The notes below the pieces were generated by a model, which saw nothing but the letters and a program-made list of their open reading frames with translations, had not been told where the DNA came from and searched no databases. From JAEKLB01 sp050249235 (GTDB lineage Bacteria; Actinomycetota; Acidimicrobiia; Acidimicrobiales; CADCSY01): a DNA stretch of 45,218 nucleotides. Positions 10,916-20,220 of this stretch are shown here, in pieces. Numbering within the stretch: the stretch's first letter is position 1; every line of letters starts with the position of its first letter. The translations under genes were made by a program, and so were the position numbers. The stretch is from contig JBFWQW010000012.1 of NCBI GenBank assembly GCA_050249235.1, positions 1 to 45,218 on the forward strand, given 5' to 3'.

Positions 10916-13000
10916 TCAGGCCTCGGGGAGGTGGGCCACCAGGAGGGCGTCGACGGCGACGACGCCGTCGGCGGTGACGACGAGGGGGTTGAGGTCGGCC
11001 GAGCCGAGCCAGGCCCCGGTGGCCTGCCAGAGGCGGGCGACGGCCTCGACGGCCTCGACGAGGGGGGCGGCCGGCCACGCCTGCTGGCCCCGGAGGCCGG
11101 CAACGTCGGCGGCGACCTCGTCGACCACGGACGTGGCGGCCCCCTCGACGAGGGGCAGGAGCCGGCCGTCGACGCGGGGCGCCACCTCGAGCAGCACGCC
11201 GCCCCGGCCGAACAGCAGCACCGGGCCGAGGTCGGTGCGGGCCTGGACGCCGATGAAGGCCTCGCCGATGCCGGCCACCATCTGCTGGACGGCGACCGTG
11301 GCGGGGACGCCGTGGGCCGACGCGATCGCCCGCAGCTCGGCCACCGCGCCCCGGACCTCGGACGGGGCCACGCCCAACCGGACGGCACCGAGCTCGGTGC
11401 GGTGGGGGACGTCGGCCAGCTTCACCACGAGCCGCGGGCCCAGGCCGGCGACGGCCGGGTGGTCGTCGGCCCCGTCGGCCAGCACCACGTAGGGAGCGAC
11501 GGGCACGCCGGCCCGCTCGAGGAGCCGCATCGAGTCGGCGAACGACGCGATGGCACCGGCCTCGCTGGCGAGCAGCGGCGGCGGAAGGGCGTCGTCGGGG
11601 ACCGCGGCCGGGCGCTCGACGGGAGCCGGGGCGGTGGCGACCGCGTCCAGGGCGCGGACGGCCCGGTAGGTCGAGCGCAGGCCGCGGGAGAACGCCACGC
11701 CCCGCTCGCGGAACTGCTGCGTCCAGCCGCCGATGGAGGTGGCCTCGACCGGGCTGACGATGAGCGGCACCGACGCCTTCTCGGCCACGTCGGCGAACGG
11801 GTCGAGGAGGGTCTTGGCCCAGCCCTCGTCGCCCTCGGCCGCCCACCAGCACAGGATCAGGGCATCGACGTCGTCGGCCTCGGCGTACCCCGTGAACATC
11901 TCGGTGAGCAGGTCGCGGTCGCGCATCACGAAGCCGGTGAGGTCGAGGGGGTTGAGGCTGCCGTCCTCGCCCGGGATGCGCTCCCGGACCCACGCCTCGA
12001 GGGGCTCGAGCGAGGGCAGGTTGACGCCCTCCTCGACGCCGGCGTCGGCGGCCACGCCGGCCACGCCGCCGGACGACGCCATCACGGCCACGTTGCGGAT
12101 GCCGCCCCACCGCTCGGGCGGCAGCTGGGCCAGCAGCTGGGCCTTGTCGAGCAGGTCGTCGATGTCGTCGGCGGTGACCACCCCGGCCTGGCGGAGCACC
12201 AGGTCGTAGACCCAGCTCTCGTTGGCGATGGCCCCGGTGTGCGACCGCATGATGTCGCGGGACCGCTCGGTCCGGCCGAGCTTGAGGGCGACCACGGCCT
12301 TGCCGGCGAGCCTCGCCTTGCGCACGGCCTCGAAGAACGGCTCCGCGTCACGGATCTTCTCGATCACGAGCAGGATCACGCGGGTGTGCGGATCGTCGGC
12401 GAGGTGGGAGACGTAGTCGGCGAGGCCGCAGACGGCCTCGTTGCCCGACGACACGGCCACGCCGAAGGCCAGCTGGCGCTGCTGGCCGGCAGCCAGGCAG
12501 CTGCGCAGCAGGAACCCGCTCTGGGAGATGACGGCCACCCCACCGGCCCGCAGCTCGATGCGCCCACCGGTGAACAGGTTGGCGCCGGTGCCGTCGTTCA
12601 TGAACCCGCTGCAGTTGGGGCCCACGATCGCCAGCTCCCCGCCGGCGGCCTCGACCAGCCGGGCCTGCAGCGCCCGGCCGGCGTCGCCGAGCTCGGCGAA
12701 GCCGCCGGCCGCGACGACCACGCCACCGCAGCCCATGGCCGCGGCCTCGGCGATCACGTCGATCGACCGCTCGGCGCTCACGAGCGACAGCACGGCGTCG
12801 ACGGGCTCGCCGATCGCACCGAGGCTCTTGTGCGTCGGCTGGCCGTAGAGGGTGTCGCGGTTCGGGTTCACCAGGTGCACGGCGCGACCCCGGTCGAGCA
12901 TGGGGAGCACGGCGTTGTTCGACATGCCGAGGTTCTCGCTGGCCCCCACGACGGCGATCGAGGCAGGTGAGAGCAGGCGCGCTAGGTTCCTCCGGTCCAT
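10916..13000 (-). CDS. NDP-forming acyl-CoA synthetase (fused alpha-beta)
   Basis: 694-residue fused acetate-CoA ligase (ADP-forming)-like enzyme that interconverts acyl-CoA + ADP + Pi with acid + CoA + ATP. The N-terminal CoA-binding domain starts SIAVVGASENLGMSNNAVLP. The succinyl-CoA-ligase-like part carries GPNCSGFMN and the phospho-His region RSHTGAIANE. The C-terminal ATP-grasp half includes LVVKLADVPHRTELGAVRLG. The ATG at 13000 has no Shine-Dalgarno but a TAGTGT -10 lies 7 nt upstream, indicating a leaderless start and favouring this ATG over one at 13057. It diverges from the plus-strand beta-oxidation operon. Substrate unknown. Confidence 0.9.
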   Translation of the reverse strand: MDRRNLARLLSPASIAVVGASENLGMSNNAVLPMLDRGRAVHLVNPNRDTLYGQPTHKSLGAIGEPVDAVLSLVSAERSIDVIAEAAAMGCGGVVVAAGGFAELGDAGRALQARLVEAAGGELAIVGPNCSGFMNDGTGANLFTGGRIELRAGGVAVISQSGFLLRSCLAAGQQRQLAFGVAVSSGNEAVCGLADYVSHLADDPHTRVILLVIEKIRDAEPFFEAVRKARLAGKAVVALKLGRTERSRDIMRSHTGAIANESWVYDLVLRQAGVVTADDIDDLLDKAQLLAQLPPERWGGIRNVAVMASSGGVAGVAADAGVEEGVNLPSLEPLEAWVRERIPGEDGSLNPLDLTGFVMRDRDLLTEMFTGYAEADDVDALILCWWAAEGDEGWAKTLLDPFADVAEKASVPLIVSPVEATSIGGWTQQFRERGVAFSRGLRSTYRAVRALDAVATAPAPVERPAAVPDDALPPPLLASEAGAIASFADSMRLLERAGVPVAPYVVLADGADDHPAVAGLGPRLVVKLADVPHRTELGAVRLGVAPSEVRGAVAELRAIASAHGVPATVAVQQMVAGIGEAFIGVQARTDLGPVLLFGRGGVLLEVAPRVDGRLLPLVEGAATSVVDEVAADVAGLRGQQAWPAAPLVEAVEAVARLWQATGAWLGSADLNPLVVTADGVVAVDALLVAHLPEA

Positions 13001-13109
13001 CGGGGGGACACTACGCACGGCCGCCGGCGGTCGCCTCGTCGCCCGACCGACGGGCACGACGAGCGCCCGGGCGGAGCGGCCCCGGCACGGAGCACAAGGG
13101 GACTGAGCC

Positions 13110-13943
13110 GTGGAGCTCGACGAGATCAGCTACGACAAGGCCGACGGGGTCGGCGCCATCACCCTCGACCGGCCCGAGAAGCTCAACCCCATCTCGGCCC
13201 GCGCCGGGGGCACCCGCGACCAGATCCTGTGGGCGCTGGCCGACGCCGAGGACGACCCCGACGTCGGCTGCGTGCTCATCAGCGGCGCCGGCAAGGCCTT
13301 CTCGGCCGGCGGCGACCTCACCGGCAACGCCCGCCGGGAGACCGCGTTCGAGCAGCACGCGTTCCTGGAGGCGGCCGAGGTGTTCCACCGGCGGGTGCGG
13401 GAGGCCAGGTTGCCGGTGATCGCCGCCGTGCACGGCATCTGCCTTGGCGCCGCGCTCACGCTCGTGGCCAGCTGCGACTTCGTCCTCGCCGCCGAGTCGG
13501 CCAAGTTCGGCCTCCCGGAGGGGCGCATCGGCCTCGTCGGCGCCGCCCCCCTCGTGCCCGTGGTCGGGCGCCAGTGGGCCAAGTTCCTCATGTTCTCCGG
13601 CGAGCAGATCGACGCCAGGCTGGCCGCGCAGATCGGCCTCGTCCTCACCGTCGAGCCCGATGCCGAGCTGCTGGCTCGGGCCCACGACCTGGCCGGCCGG
13701 CTGGCTCGCCTCCCCCGGGAGGCGATCCTGCTCAACAAGCGGGCCATCGACGCCGTGGCCGAGGCCGGCGGCGACCTCGACGGGCGCCTGGCCGGGCAGG
13801 CGGCCGACGCGGTGACGCTGGCGAACAGCGGACGGGCGACCGCGCCCGACGGTCGCACCTTCCGGGAGATCATCGACACCGAGGGGATGGACGGGCTGAA
13901 GTCGGCCCGCGCCGCCCAGTACGACACGCCTTGGCTGCGGTAG
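13110..13943 (+). CDS. Enoyl-CoA hydratase/isomerase (crotonase family)
   Basis: 277-residue crotonase. ITLDRPEKLNP is near the N-terminus, FSAGGDLTG is the first oxyanion-hole strand and GICLGAALTL the second; these bind and polarise the acyl-CoA thioester. GTG start at 13110 with AAGGGG about 8 nt upstream. First gene of a five-gene plus-strand run (spacings 28, 35, 1 and 32 nt) that looks like a dedicated beta-oxidation-type pathway. Whether it hydrates, isomerises or hydrolyses cannot be read from the motifs. Confidence 0.9.
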   Translation: MELDEISYDKADGVGAITLDRPEKLNPISARAGGTRDQILWALADAEDDPDVGCVLISGAGKAFSAGGDLTGNARRETAFEQHAFLEAAEVFHRRVREARLPVIAAVHGICLGAALTLVASCDFVLAAESAKFGLPEGRIGLVGAAPLVPVVGRQWAKFLMFSGEQIDARLAAQIGLVLTVEPDAELLARAHDLAGRLARLPREAILLNKRAIDAVAEAGGDLDGRLAGQAADAVTLANSGRATAPDGRTFREIIDTEGMDGLKSARAAQYDTPWLR

Positions 13944-13971
13944 CCGGGCCGGCACACGAGGGGGAGGGCCC

Positions 13972-14721
13972 ATGCGGCTCGAAGGCAAGGTTGCGCTGGT
14001 GTCGGGCTCGACGCGTGGCATCGGGCGCTCGATCGCCCAGATGTTCGCCGCCGAGGGGGCGAAGGTGGCGATCACCGGTCGCACGGTCGAGCGGGGCCAG
14101 AAGGTGGTCGACCTCATCACCGGCGAGGGCGGGGAGGCCGCCTTCTTCCCCCTCGACGTGAGCGACGAGTCGAGCGTGCGCTCGGTCACCGACGCGGTGG
14201 CCGACCGCTTCGGCTCGATCACCACCCTCGTCAACAACGCCGCGCCGACCGTCGAGGTGGGCTCGAGCATCAAGCCCCTCACCGAGGTCACCACCGAGGA
14301 GTGGGAGTACATCATGCGGGCCGCCGTGACCGGCCCGGTGTTCTGGGCCTGCAAGTACGGCATCCCCCACCTGGTGGCGGCCGGCGGGGGGACCATCGTG
14401 AACATCACGTCCGGCCAGTCGGTGATCGGCATGAGCGGCTTCTCGGCCTACGCCGCGGCCAAGGGCGCCATGAACAGCCTCACCCGGGCCATCGCCGCCG
14501 AGACGGCCGAGCAGAACATCCGCTGCAACGCCATCCTCGTCGGCCGCGTGGTGGCCAAGGGCGACATGGGGGCCGGCATCACCCCGGGCCACCTCACCCG
14601 GCTGGGCAACCCGAACGACATCGCCTACGCCGCCACCTACCTCGCGTCGGACGAGTCGGCCTTCGTGACCGGCTCGATCCTCACGGCCGACGGCGGCTTC
14701 ACCATCAACGGCAACCGCTGA
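13972..14721 (+). CDS. SDR-family oxidoreductase (FabG-like)
   Basis: 249-residue classical short-chain dehydrogenase. Cofactor motif SGSTRGIG is near residues 11-18, VNNAAP follows, and the catalytic Ser (NITSGQS) and Y-x3-K (SAYAAAKGA) are intact. TGRTVERG after the second strand suggests NADP(H). ATG at 13972 follows GAGGGGGAGGG. It probably reduces or oxidises a hydroxyacyl intermediate of the pathway encoded by the neighbouring crotonases. Confidence 0.92.
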   Translation: MRLEGKVALVSGSTRGIGRSIAQMFAAEGAKVAITGRTVERGQKVVDLITGEGGEAAFFPLDVSDESSVRSVTDAVADRFGSITTLVNNAAPTVEVGSSIKPLTEVTTEEWEYIMRAAVTGPVFWACKYGIPHLVAAGGGTIVNITSGQSVIGMSGFSAYAAAKGAMNSLTRAIAAETAEQNIRCNAILVGRVVAKGDMGAGITPGHLTRLGNPNDIAYAATYLASDESAFVTGSILTADGGFTINGNR

Positions 14722-14750
14722 TGAACAGCGGCCGCGCCACCGGCTAGAAC
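14722..14750 (+). promoter_or_regulatory. Internal promoter for the second crotonase, leaderless
   Basis: TGAACA (14722-14727), 17-nt spacer, TAGAAC (14745-14750), then six bases to the GTG start. The spacing places the transcription start at or next to the start codon, so the second crotonase can be made from its own leaderless message as well as by read-through. Confidence 0.55.
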
Positions 14751-14756
14751 GTCGCC

Positions 14757-15566
14757 GTGCAACCCGACGTGCTCGGCACGACCATCCTCCACGAGGTGAG
14801 GGACGGCATCGCCACCATCACCCTCAACCGGCCAGAGGCGGCCAACGCCGTCCAGCCCGAGATGCGCGACGCCGTCATCGAGCTGCTGGCGGCGGCCGAT
14901 CCGGACCCGGCCGTGCGGGCCATCGCCATCCGGTCGAACGGGCGCCACTTCTGCTCGGGCGCCGACGTCGGGTCGATCCAGAGCGGCGGCCGGGTCGAGC
15001 CGCTGGTGGGCGACGGCATGCGCCGGATCATGCAGGGCGCCCAGCGCCTGGTGGCCGCCATCCTCGACTGCCCCAAGCCCGTCGTGGCCGTCGTGCAGGG
15101 CACCGCCGCCGGCCTCGGCGCCCACATCGCCTACGCCTGCGACATGGTCGTGGCCGCCGACGACGCCGCCTTCCTCGAGCCCTTCCTGCTCCGCGGCCTG
15201 GTCGTCGACGCCGGCGGCGCCTACCTGCTCCCCCGCCTCGTCGGCATGCAGCGGGCCAAGGAGCTCGCCTTCCTGGCCGAGAAGCTCCCGGCTGCCGACG
15301 CAAGGGCCATGGGCCTCGTGAACCGGGTGGCGCCCGCCGGCGAGCTCGACGCGGTCGCCGGCGAGCTGCTGGCCCGCCTGGCCGCCGCGCCCACCAGCGC
15401 CCTCTCGCTCACCAAGCGCCTGTTCAACCGGTCCTTCGACGCCGACCGGGCCGACTCGTTCCTCGAGGAGGCGGCCTACCAGGAGCTGCAGTCGCACAGC
15501 CACGACGCCAAGGAGGGGGTCGCCGCCTTCATGGAGCGCCGCCCCGCCGAGTTCAAGGGACACTGA
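14757..15566 (+). CDS. Enoyl-CoA hydratase/isomerase (crotonase family), second copy
   Basis: 269-residue crotonase, distinct from the one at 13110. Motifs: ITLNRPEAANA, FCSGADVGS (oxyanion hole), GTAAGLGAHIAYACDMVVA, and VVDAGGAYLLPRLVG in the region that usually carries catalytic carboxylates. The GTG at 14757 has no Shine-Dalgarno but a -10 hexamer 6 nt upstream. One base separates its stop from the DUF35 gene. It likely works with the neighbouring SDRs on a CoA-bound intermediate; isomerase versus hydratase activity is open. Confidence 0.9.
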   Translation: MQPDVLGTTILHEVRDGIATITLNRPEAANAVQPEMRDAVIELLAAADPDPAVRAIAIRSNGRHFCSGADVGSIQSGGRVEPLVGDGMRRIMQGAQRLVAAILDCPKPVVAVVQGTAAGLGAHIAYACDMVVAADDAAFLEPFLLRGLVVDAGGAYLLPRLVGMQRAKELAFLAEKLPAADARAMGLVNRVAPAGELDAVAGELLARLAAAPTSALSLTKRLFNRSFDADRADSFLEEAAYQELQSHSHDAKEGVAAFMERRPAEFKGH

Positions 15567-15567
15567 G

Positions 15568-15984
15568 ATGCCTGACGGACCGCGCTTCGACCTGCCCACG
15601 ATCGAGCCCGAGTCGCAGCCCTTCTGGGACGCGGCGAAGGAGGGCAGGTTCCTCATCCAGCGCTGCAACGCCTGCGGCGACGTGCACCACTACCCCCGGC
15701 CCTTCTGCCCCTTGTGCTGGAGCGACGACGTCGCCTGGCAGGAGGCCAGCGGCCGGGCGACGCTCTACACGTGGTCGACCGTGTTCGTGAACGACCTCCC
15801 GCCGTTCGGCGAGCGCCTGCCCTATGTGGCCGCCGCGGTCGACCTCGAGGAGGGGCCCCGGGTGATGACCAACATCATCGGCGCCGAGCCGGACGACCTG
15901 TCGGTGGGCATGGCCCTGGTGGTCGACTTCCAGCCGCTGAACGACGACATCACCGCCCCGGTCTTCCGGCCGGCGGGCACCTAG
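15568..15984 (+). CDS. DUF35 Zn-ribbon / OB-fold acyl-CoA-associated protein
   Basis: 138 residues. The zinc ribbon is formed by RCNACGDVHHYPRPFCPLC (two CxxC pairs), followed by an OB fold (LYTWSTVFVN, PYVAAAVDLEEGPRV). Proteins of this type are partners of thiolases and of hydratases in acyl-CoA pathways and bring substrate or stability to them. Here the operon partners are crotonases and SDRs; the only thiolase gene in the window is 23 kb away at 38672. ATG one base after the crotonase stop. Confidence 0.92.
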   Translation: MPDGPRFDLPTIEPESQPFWDAAKEGRFLIQRCNACGDVHHYPRPFCPLCWSDDVAWQEASGRATLYTWSTVFVNDLPPFGERLPYVAAAVDLEEGPRVMTNIIGAEPDDLSVGMALVVDFQPLNDDITAPVFRPAGT

Positions 15985-16016
15985 ACCGCACCAGCACGCT
16001 CGAAGGGGAGACGACG

Positions 16017-16952
16017 ATGGGACTGCTCGACGGGAAGGTCGCGCTCGTGACCGGGGCCGGCCACGGCATCGGCCGGGGCCACGCGCTGGAGCTGGCCAGG
16101 CAGGGGGCCAAGGTGGTCGTGAACGACCTGGGCAGCTCGTCCACCGGTGAGGGCAGCGGCCGTGACGCCGACGCCGTCGTCGCGCTCATCGAGTCGCGGG
16201 GCGGCACCGCCGTCGCCGACTACGGCGACGTCGGCGACGAGGACCAGGCGAACGCCATGGTGGCGGCGGCCGTCGACGCCTTCGGCAAGCTCGACATCGC
16301 CGTCAACAACGCCGGCATCGCCCGCGACCGGGCGGTGTGGAACATGGACGTCGCCGACTTCGACCTCGTCATGCGGGTGCACGTGCGGGGCACATGGCTC
16401 GTGTCGAGGGCCGCGGCCCGGCACTGGCGGGACCGTGCCAAGGCCGCCGTCGGCGAGGACGCCGGCGGCAGGGTGGCGGGCCGGATCGTCAACACCATCT
16501 CGGGCGCCGGGCTGCTCGGCAACTTCGGCCAGTCGAACTACGCCCCGGCCAAGGCCGCGATCATGGGCATGACCCAGACGTTGAGCCTCGAGCTGGCGTC
16601 GATCGGCGTCACGGTCAACGCCATCGGCCCGGGGGCGGTCACCCGCATCTCGGCCGGCGTGAGCGGGGCCACCGAGGTGAAGGAGCCCGACGAGTACGAC
16701 CCCGACGGCTTCGACCCCCTCAACCCGGCCATGAGCTCGCCCGTGGTCGCCTGGCTGGCTAGCGACGAGGCGTCCCACGTGAGCGGCCAGTGCATCCGGG
16801 CCATGCGCAGCCAGATCTTCCTCATGCAGGGCTGGACCGAGGCCCGGACCATCGACAACGGCGGCAGCTACTGGGACGCCACCAAGCTCGGCCGCCGCAT
16901 GGACGCCGAGCTCTTCCAGACCCGCGCTCCCGGCCTCACCCTCGGGGGCTGA
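16017..16952 (+). CDS. SDR, (3R)-hydroxyacyl-CoA dehydrogenase-like
   Basis: 311-residue SDR with VTGAGHGIGRGHA, VVVNDLG (Asp after strand 2, so NAD-type), VNNAGIARD, NTISGAG and Y-x3-K in SNYAPAKAA. A C-terminal extension of about 50 residues (for example RAMRSQIFLMQGW) is like that of peroxisomal multifunctional-enzyme type 2 dehydrogenases, which oxidise (3R)-hydroxyacyl-CoA. ATG at 16017 follows AAGGGGAG by 6 nt. Last gene of the operon; the next gene is convergent. Confidence 0.9.
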   Translation: MGLLDGKVALVTGAGHGIGRGHALELARQGAKVVVNDLGSSSTGEGSGRDADAVVALIESRGGTAVADYGDVGDEDQANAMVAAAVDAFGKLDIAVNNAGIARDRAVWNMDVADFDLVMRVHVRGTWLVSRAAARHWRDRAKAAVGEDAGGRVAGRIVNTISGAGLLGNFGQSNYAPAKAAIMGMTQTLSLELASIGVTVNAIGPGAVTRISAGVSGATEVKEPDEYDPDGFDPLNPAMSSPVVAWLASDEASHVSGQCIRAMRSQIFLMQGWTEARTIDNGGSYWDATKLGRRMDAELFQTRAPGLTLGG

Positions 16953-16998
16953 CCCCCGATCCGTTCTCGGTTCTGCGGGAACGTGGCGGTCAGGGGTC
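16951..16998. terminator. Candidate bidirectional terminator between convergent genes
   Basis: Outer arms GACCCC (16951-16956) and GGGGTC (16993-16998) with an inner CGTTC/GAACG pair. It overlaps the stop codons of both the SDR and the Lrp-type gene. No U-tract, as is usual in GC-rich actinobacteria. Confidence 0.35.
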
Positions 16999-17463
16999 GA
17001 GGAACTCGAGCACGTGCTTGCGGTGGTGCTCGTAGACGAGCGAGGTGCGGGTGTCGGCGACGTCGCTGCGGCTGGTGACGTGCTCGAGGACGAAGGTCCG
17101 CAGCCGGTCGACGTCGGGCACGGCGACCTCGACGAGGAAGTCGTCGGCGCCCGTCACGGTGTCGATGGCGAGCGTCTCCGGCGCGGCGAGGACCTCGTCG
17201 CGGAAGGCCATCACCGAGGCGGTGGTCTTGGGCTGGAGGCGCACGCTGATGAGGGCCCGGATGGGCCGGCCCAGCGCTCCCATGTCGATCTCGGCGTGCC
17301 AGCCCTTCACGACGCCCCGGGCCTGGAGGGACCGGACCCGCTCGAGACAGGTCGACTCGGCGATCCCCGCCTCCCGGGCCAGCTCCTTGTTCGTCTGGCG
17401 GGCGTTCTCCTGGAGCAGCCGCACGAGGGTGCGCTCGACCGGCGTCAGGCGAGGCTCGACCAT
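16990..17463 (-). CDS. Lrp/AsnC-family transcriptional regulator
   Basis: 157 residues. The N-terminal winged helix-turn-helix (NKELAREAGIAESTCLERV) is followed by a RAM/ACT-like ligand-binding domain (ALISVRLQPKTTASVMAF, VTGADDFLVEVAVPD). Members bind amino acids or ketoacids and form octamers. It is divergent from an amidohydrolase gene and 1.7 kb from the branched-chain ketoacid operon, so either could be its target (inference). TACCAT lies 8 nt before the ATG at 17463, suggesting a leaderless message. Confidence 0.9.
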   Translation of the reverse strand: MVEPRLTPVERTLVRLLQENARQTNKELAREAGIAESTCLERVRSLQARGVVKGWHAEIDMGALGRPIRALISVRLQPKTTASVMAFRDEVLAAPETLAIDTVTGADDFLVEVAVPDVDRLRTFVLEHVTSRSDVADTRTSLVYEHHRKHVLEFLDP

Positions 17464-17511
17464 GGGCGGGGATGGTAGGGGTCGCTTGCGCTCCGGCCCC
17501 CGATGCCGTAC

Positions 17512-17527
17512 CCCTGTGTCCACAGGG
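17512..17527. promoter_or_regulatory. Interrupted palindrome in the Lrp/amidohydrolase divergent region
   Basis: CCCTGTG-TC-CACAGGG, perfect 7-bp arms around a 2-bp centre, 24 bp before the amidohydrolase ATG. Its position in a divergent promoter region makes it a candidate operator for the adjacent Lrp-type regulator, or a short hairpin in the amidohydrolase leader. Confidence 0.45.
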
Positions 17528-17550
17528 AACGGCGAAACCGGGGGGACCGC

Positions 17551-18930
17551 ATGGACCGATTGATGATCTTCTCGGGCGACGGCCACGCCGGCGCCCCGCC
17601 CGAGGCCTACCGGCCCTACCTCGACGAGCCCTACCGGTCGCTCGTCGACGACCTCGTCGCCGAGGACGAGCAGTACATGGCCGTGGCCGGGGCGCCGAGC
17701 CGGCCCACGCCCGAGGCCCTCGAGGTGTTCGACCACCGGGGCCGGGTCCGGGGCGGCGGGGTGCTCGGGGGGTGGGACCTCGACGTGCGGCTGGCCGAGC
17801 TCGACGCCGACGGCATCGCCGGCGAGCTGATCCACGCTGGGCACCAGAACGCCACGCTCCCCTTCTTCGCCATCGTCAACAAGCCGGTCGCGCCCGAGGT
17901 CCGGGCCGCCGGCCGCCGGGCCTACCACCGCTGGCTGGCCGAGTTCATGGCCGGAGCCGGCGGGCGCCTCGTCGGCGTGGCCGAGCCGGGCCCGTGCCTC
18001 GACATGGACGAGACCCTGCGGGAGCTCACCTGGGCCGCCGACCACGGCTTCGTGTCCGTCTCGCTCCCCGGCACCACCGCCGACCCCGACCTGCCTCCGC
18101 TGCACGACCGGCACTTCGAGCCCTTCTTCGCGGCCTGCGAGGACCTCGGGCTGGTGCTGTCGATCCACGCCGGCTTCGGCCTCCGCCAGGGCGTGTTCTA
18201 CGAGTTCCACACCCGGATCCAGGAGGCGATGGCCGGCGGCGCCGGCGCAGCGGCCATGCAGCGAGACCCCGAGCAGGCCGCCAGGATCCTCGCCGAGGCC
18301 ATGGGCACGGCCGAGGACTCGCCCCTGGCCCTCGACCTCAGCACCCGCCGGCCGCTCTGGCTGCTGATGGCGGGCGGGGTCTTCGACCGCCATCCGGGCC
18401 TCCGGCTGGCGCTCACCGAGGTGCGGGCCGACTGGGTGCCGGCCACCATCGCCCACCTCGACGCCCGCTTGGCAGCCCGCCCATCCTCCTCGATGGCGCT
18501 GACGCCGAGCGAGTACTACCGGAGCCACGTCGTGGTGGCGCCCTCGTCGATCCACCTCGCCGAGGTGGCGATGCGCGACGCCATCGGCGTCGACCAGCTC
18601 CTCTTCGGCGCCGACTACCCCCACCCGGAGGGCACCTGGCCGAACACCCGGGAGTGGATCGCCAACGCGTTCGAGGGCGTGGCCGAGGGCGACGTCCGCA
18701 AGGTGCTCGGCGAGAACGCCGTGCGGGTCTACGGGCTCGACGCCGGCCTGCTGGGATCCGTGGCCGAGCGGATCGGGCCGAGCCCGGGGATCCTGGCCGA
18801 CGCCCGGGTGGACGAGGCGCTCGTCGGTCACTTCGACCAGCGGGCCGGCTACCGCCGTCCGGCGGAGTCGGTCGACACCGACGCCCTCGACCGGGTCCTC
18901 GACGCCGACCTGGCGGCGCTGGCCGGCTGA
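17551..18930 (+). CDS. Amidohydrolase family 2 metal-dependent hydrolase, second copy
   Basis: 459-residue TIM-barrel amidohydrolase related to the one at 4984. Motifs: FSGDGHAGAPP near the N-terminus, LSIHAGFGL in the middle and LFGADYPHPEGTWPNT near the end. The ATG at 17551 is preceded by GGGGGGA about 5 nt away; an ATG at 17503 would place the palindrome inside the gene and is less likely. Divergent from the Lrp-type gene. Substrate unknown; relatives include decarboxylases and hydrolases of aromatic-degradation intermediates. Confidence 0.9.
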   Translation: MDRLMIFSGDGHAGAPPEAYRPYLDEPYRSLVDDLVAEDEQYMAVAGAPSRPTPEALEVFDHRGRVRGGGVLGGWDLDVRLAELDADGIAGELIHAGHQNATLPFFAIVNKPVAPEVRAAGRRAYHRWLAEFMAGAGGRLVGVAEPGPCLDMDETLRELTWAADHGFVSVSLPGTTADPDLPPLHDRHFEPFFAACEDLGLVLSIHAGFGLRQGVFYEFHTRIQEAMAGGAGAAAMQRDPEQAARILAEAMGTAEDSPLALDLSTRRPLWLLMAGGVFDRHPGLRLALTEVRADWVPATIAHLDARLAARPSSSMALTPSEYYRSHVVVAPSSIHLAEVAMRDAIGVDQLLFGADYPHPEGTWPNTREWIANAFEGVAEGDVRKVLGENAVRVYGLDAGLLGSVAERIGPSPGILADARVDEALVGHFDQRAGYRRPAESVDTDALDRVLDADLAALAG

Positions 18931-18971
18931 CACCGGGTCGACCACGGTGCCGGGACGGGCGTGGCGGTAGC

Positions 18972-19011
18972 GGGACGGGCCCGCGGCATCTTCGGTCCGG
19001 GGGCCCGCCCC
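18972..19011 (+). terminator. GC-rich hairpin after the amidohydrolase
   Basis: Arms 18972-18982 and 19001-19011 (GGGACGGGCCC and GGGCCCGCCCC) pair at 10 of 11 positions around an 18-nt loop. A second small hairpin, CCGCTG/CAGCGG, follows at 19015-19036. They lie between the amidohydrolase and the ketoacid dehydrogenase operon. Confidence 0.5.
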
Positions 19012-19141
19012 TCCCCGCTGGACGAAGATTCAGCGGCATCTGCCTCGACAGCAGAATCATCTACAGGGCACTAGCGCGATCGCCGGTGTTCCTCCAGACT
19101 CGCCGGGGAAGGGCCACGTCCGAACCGGAGGTCGACCGCTG

Positions 19142-20220
19142 ATGGAGCTGCTCGTCGCCGAGGGACTCGAGCTGGTGCAGATGATTGCCGAGGACGGCAC
19201 GCCCCACTTGCAGCCGGGCCGCGACCTCGGCGACGCGGTCGAGCGGCTGCCCGGCCTCTACGAGACGATGGTCGCCACCCGCGAGCTCGACGAGGAGTTC
19301 GTCAACCTCCAGCGCCAGGGCCAGCTCGCCCTGTTCCCGTCCTGCCGGGGCCAGGAGGCGGCCCAGGTCGGCGCGGCGGCGGCGCTGCGCGACACCGACT
19401 GGCTGTTCCCCCAGTACCGCGAGCTGGGCGCCTTCCTGCACCGTGGGATCGACCCCGGCGGCATCGGCCTCATGTGGCGGGGGGCGTGGCACGGCGGCCT
19501 CGGGTTCATCGAGCGCTGCGTGGCCCCGATGTCGATCCCGATCGGCACCCAGGCCCTCCATGCCGTGGGCGCGGCGATGGCCTCGAGCTGGCTCGGCGAC
19601 GGCGGCGTCACGGTCGGCTTCGTCGGCGACGGGGCCACCAGCGAGGGCGACGTCCACGAGGCCCTCAACCTGGCGGCCGTCCGCCGGGCGCCCTGCATCT
19701 TCTACGTGCAGAACAACCAGTGGGCCATCTCCACCCCGCTCACCGACCAGCTGGCGGCCCCGTCGATCGCCCACAAGGGCATCGGCTACGGCATGCCGGC
19801 GGTGCGGGTGGACGGCAACGACGTGCTCGCCTGCCTCCTCGTCACGGCCGAGGCCGCGGCCCGGGCCCGCGCCGGCGGGGGTCCCACCCTGATCGAGGCC
19901 GTCACCTACCGGCTCGGCCCCCACACCACCTCCGACGACCCGACCCGCTACCGCACGCAGGCCGAGGTCGACGCCTGGGTGGCGAAGGACCCGATCGCCC
20001 GGTGCCGGGCCTACCTCGGCCACGTCGGCCTCTGGGACGACGCCATCGAGGAGCGGGCCCGGACCCGGGCCGCCGCCCTTCGCACCGGCCTGCGGGCCGC
20101 GGTGTTCGACGCCCCCGACCCCTCGCCCCTCGAACTGTTCGACCACGTCTTCACCCAGCCGACCTCCGAGCTGCTGGCCCAGCGGGGCCAGCTCGCGGCC
20201 GAGCTCGACCGGACCGACTG

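Noticed and set aside
10605..12110. 501-codon minus-strand frame across the 10.6-10.9 kb gap
   Set aside because: Its N-terminal two thirds is a wrong-frame copy of the acyl-CoA synthetase, and the rest reads through the direct repeats. No start site.
17503..17550. Earlier ATG for the second amidohydrolase at 17503
   Set aside because: It would code the palindrome and a basic, non-conserved stretch. ATG 17551 has a good Shine-Dalgarno and begins the conserved domain.
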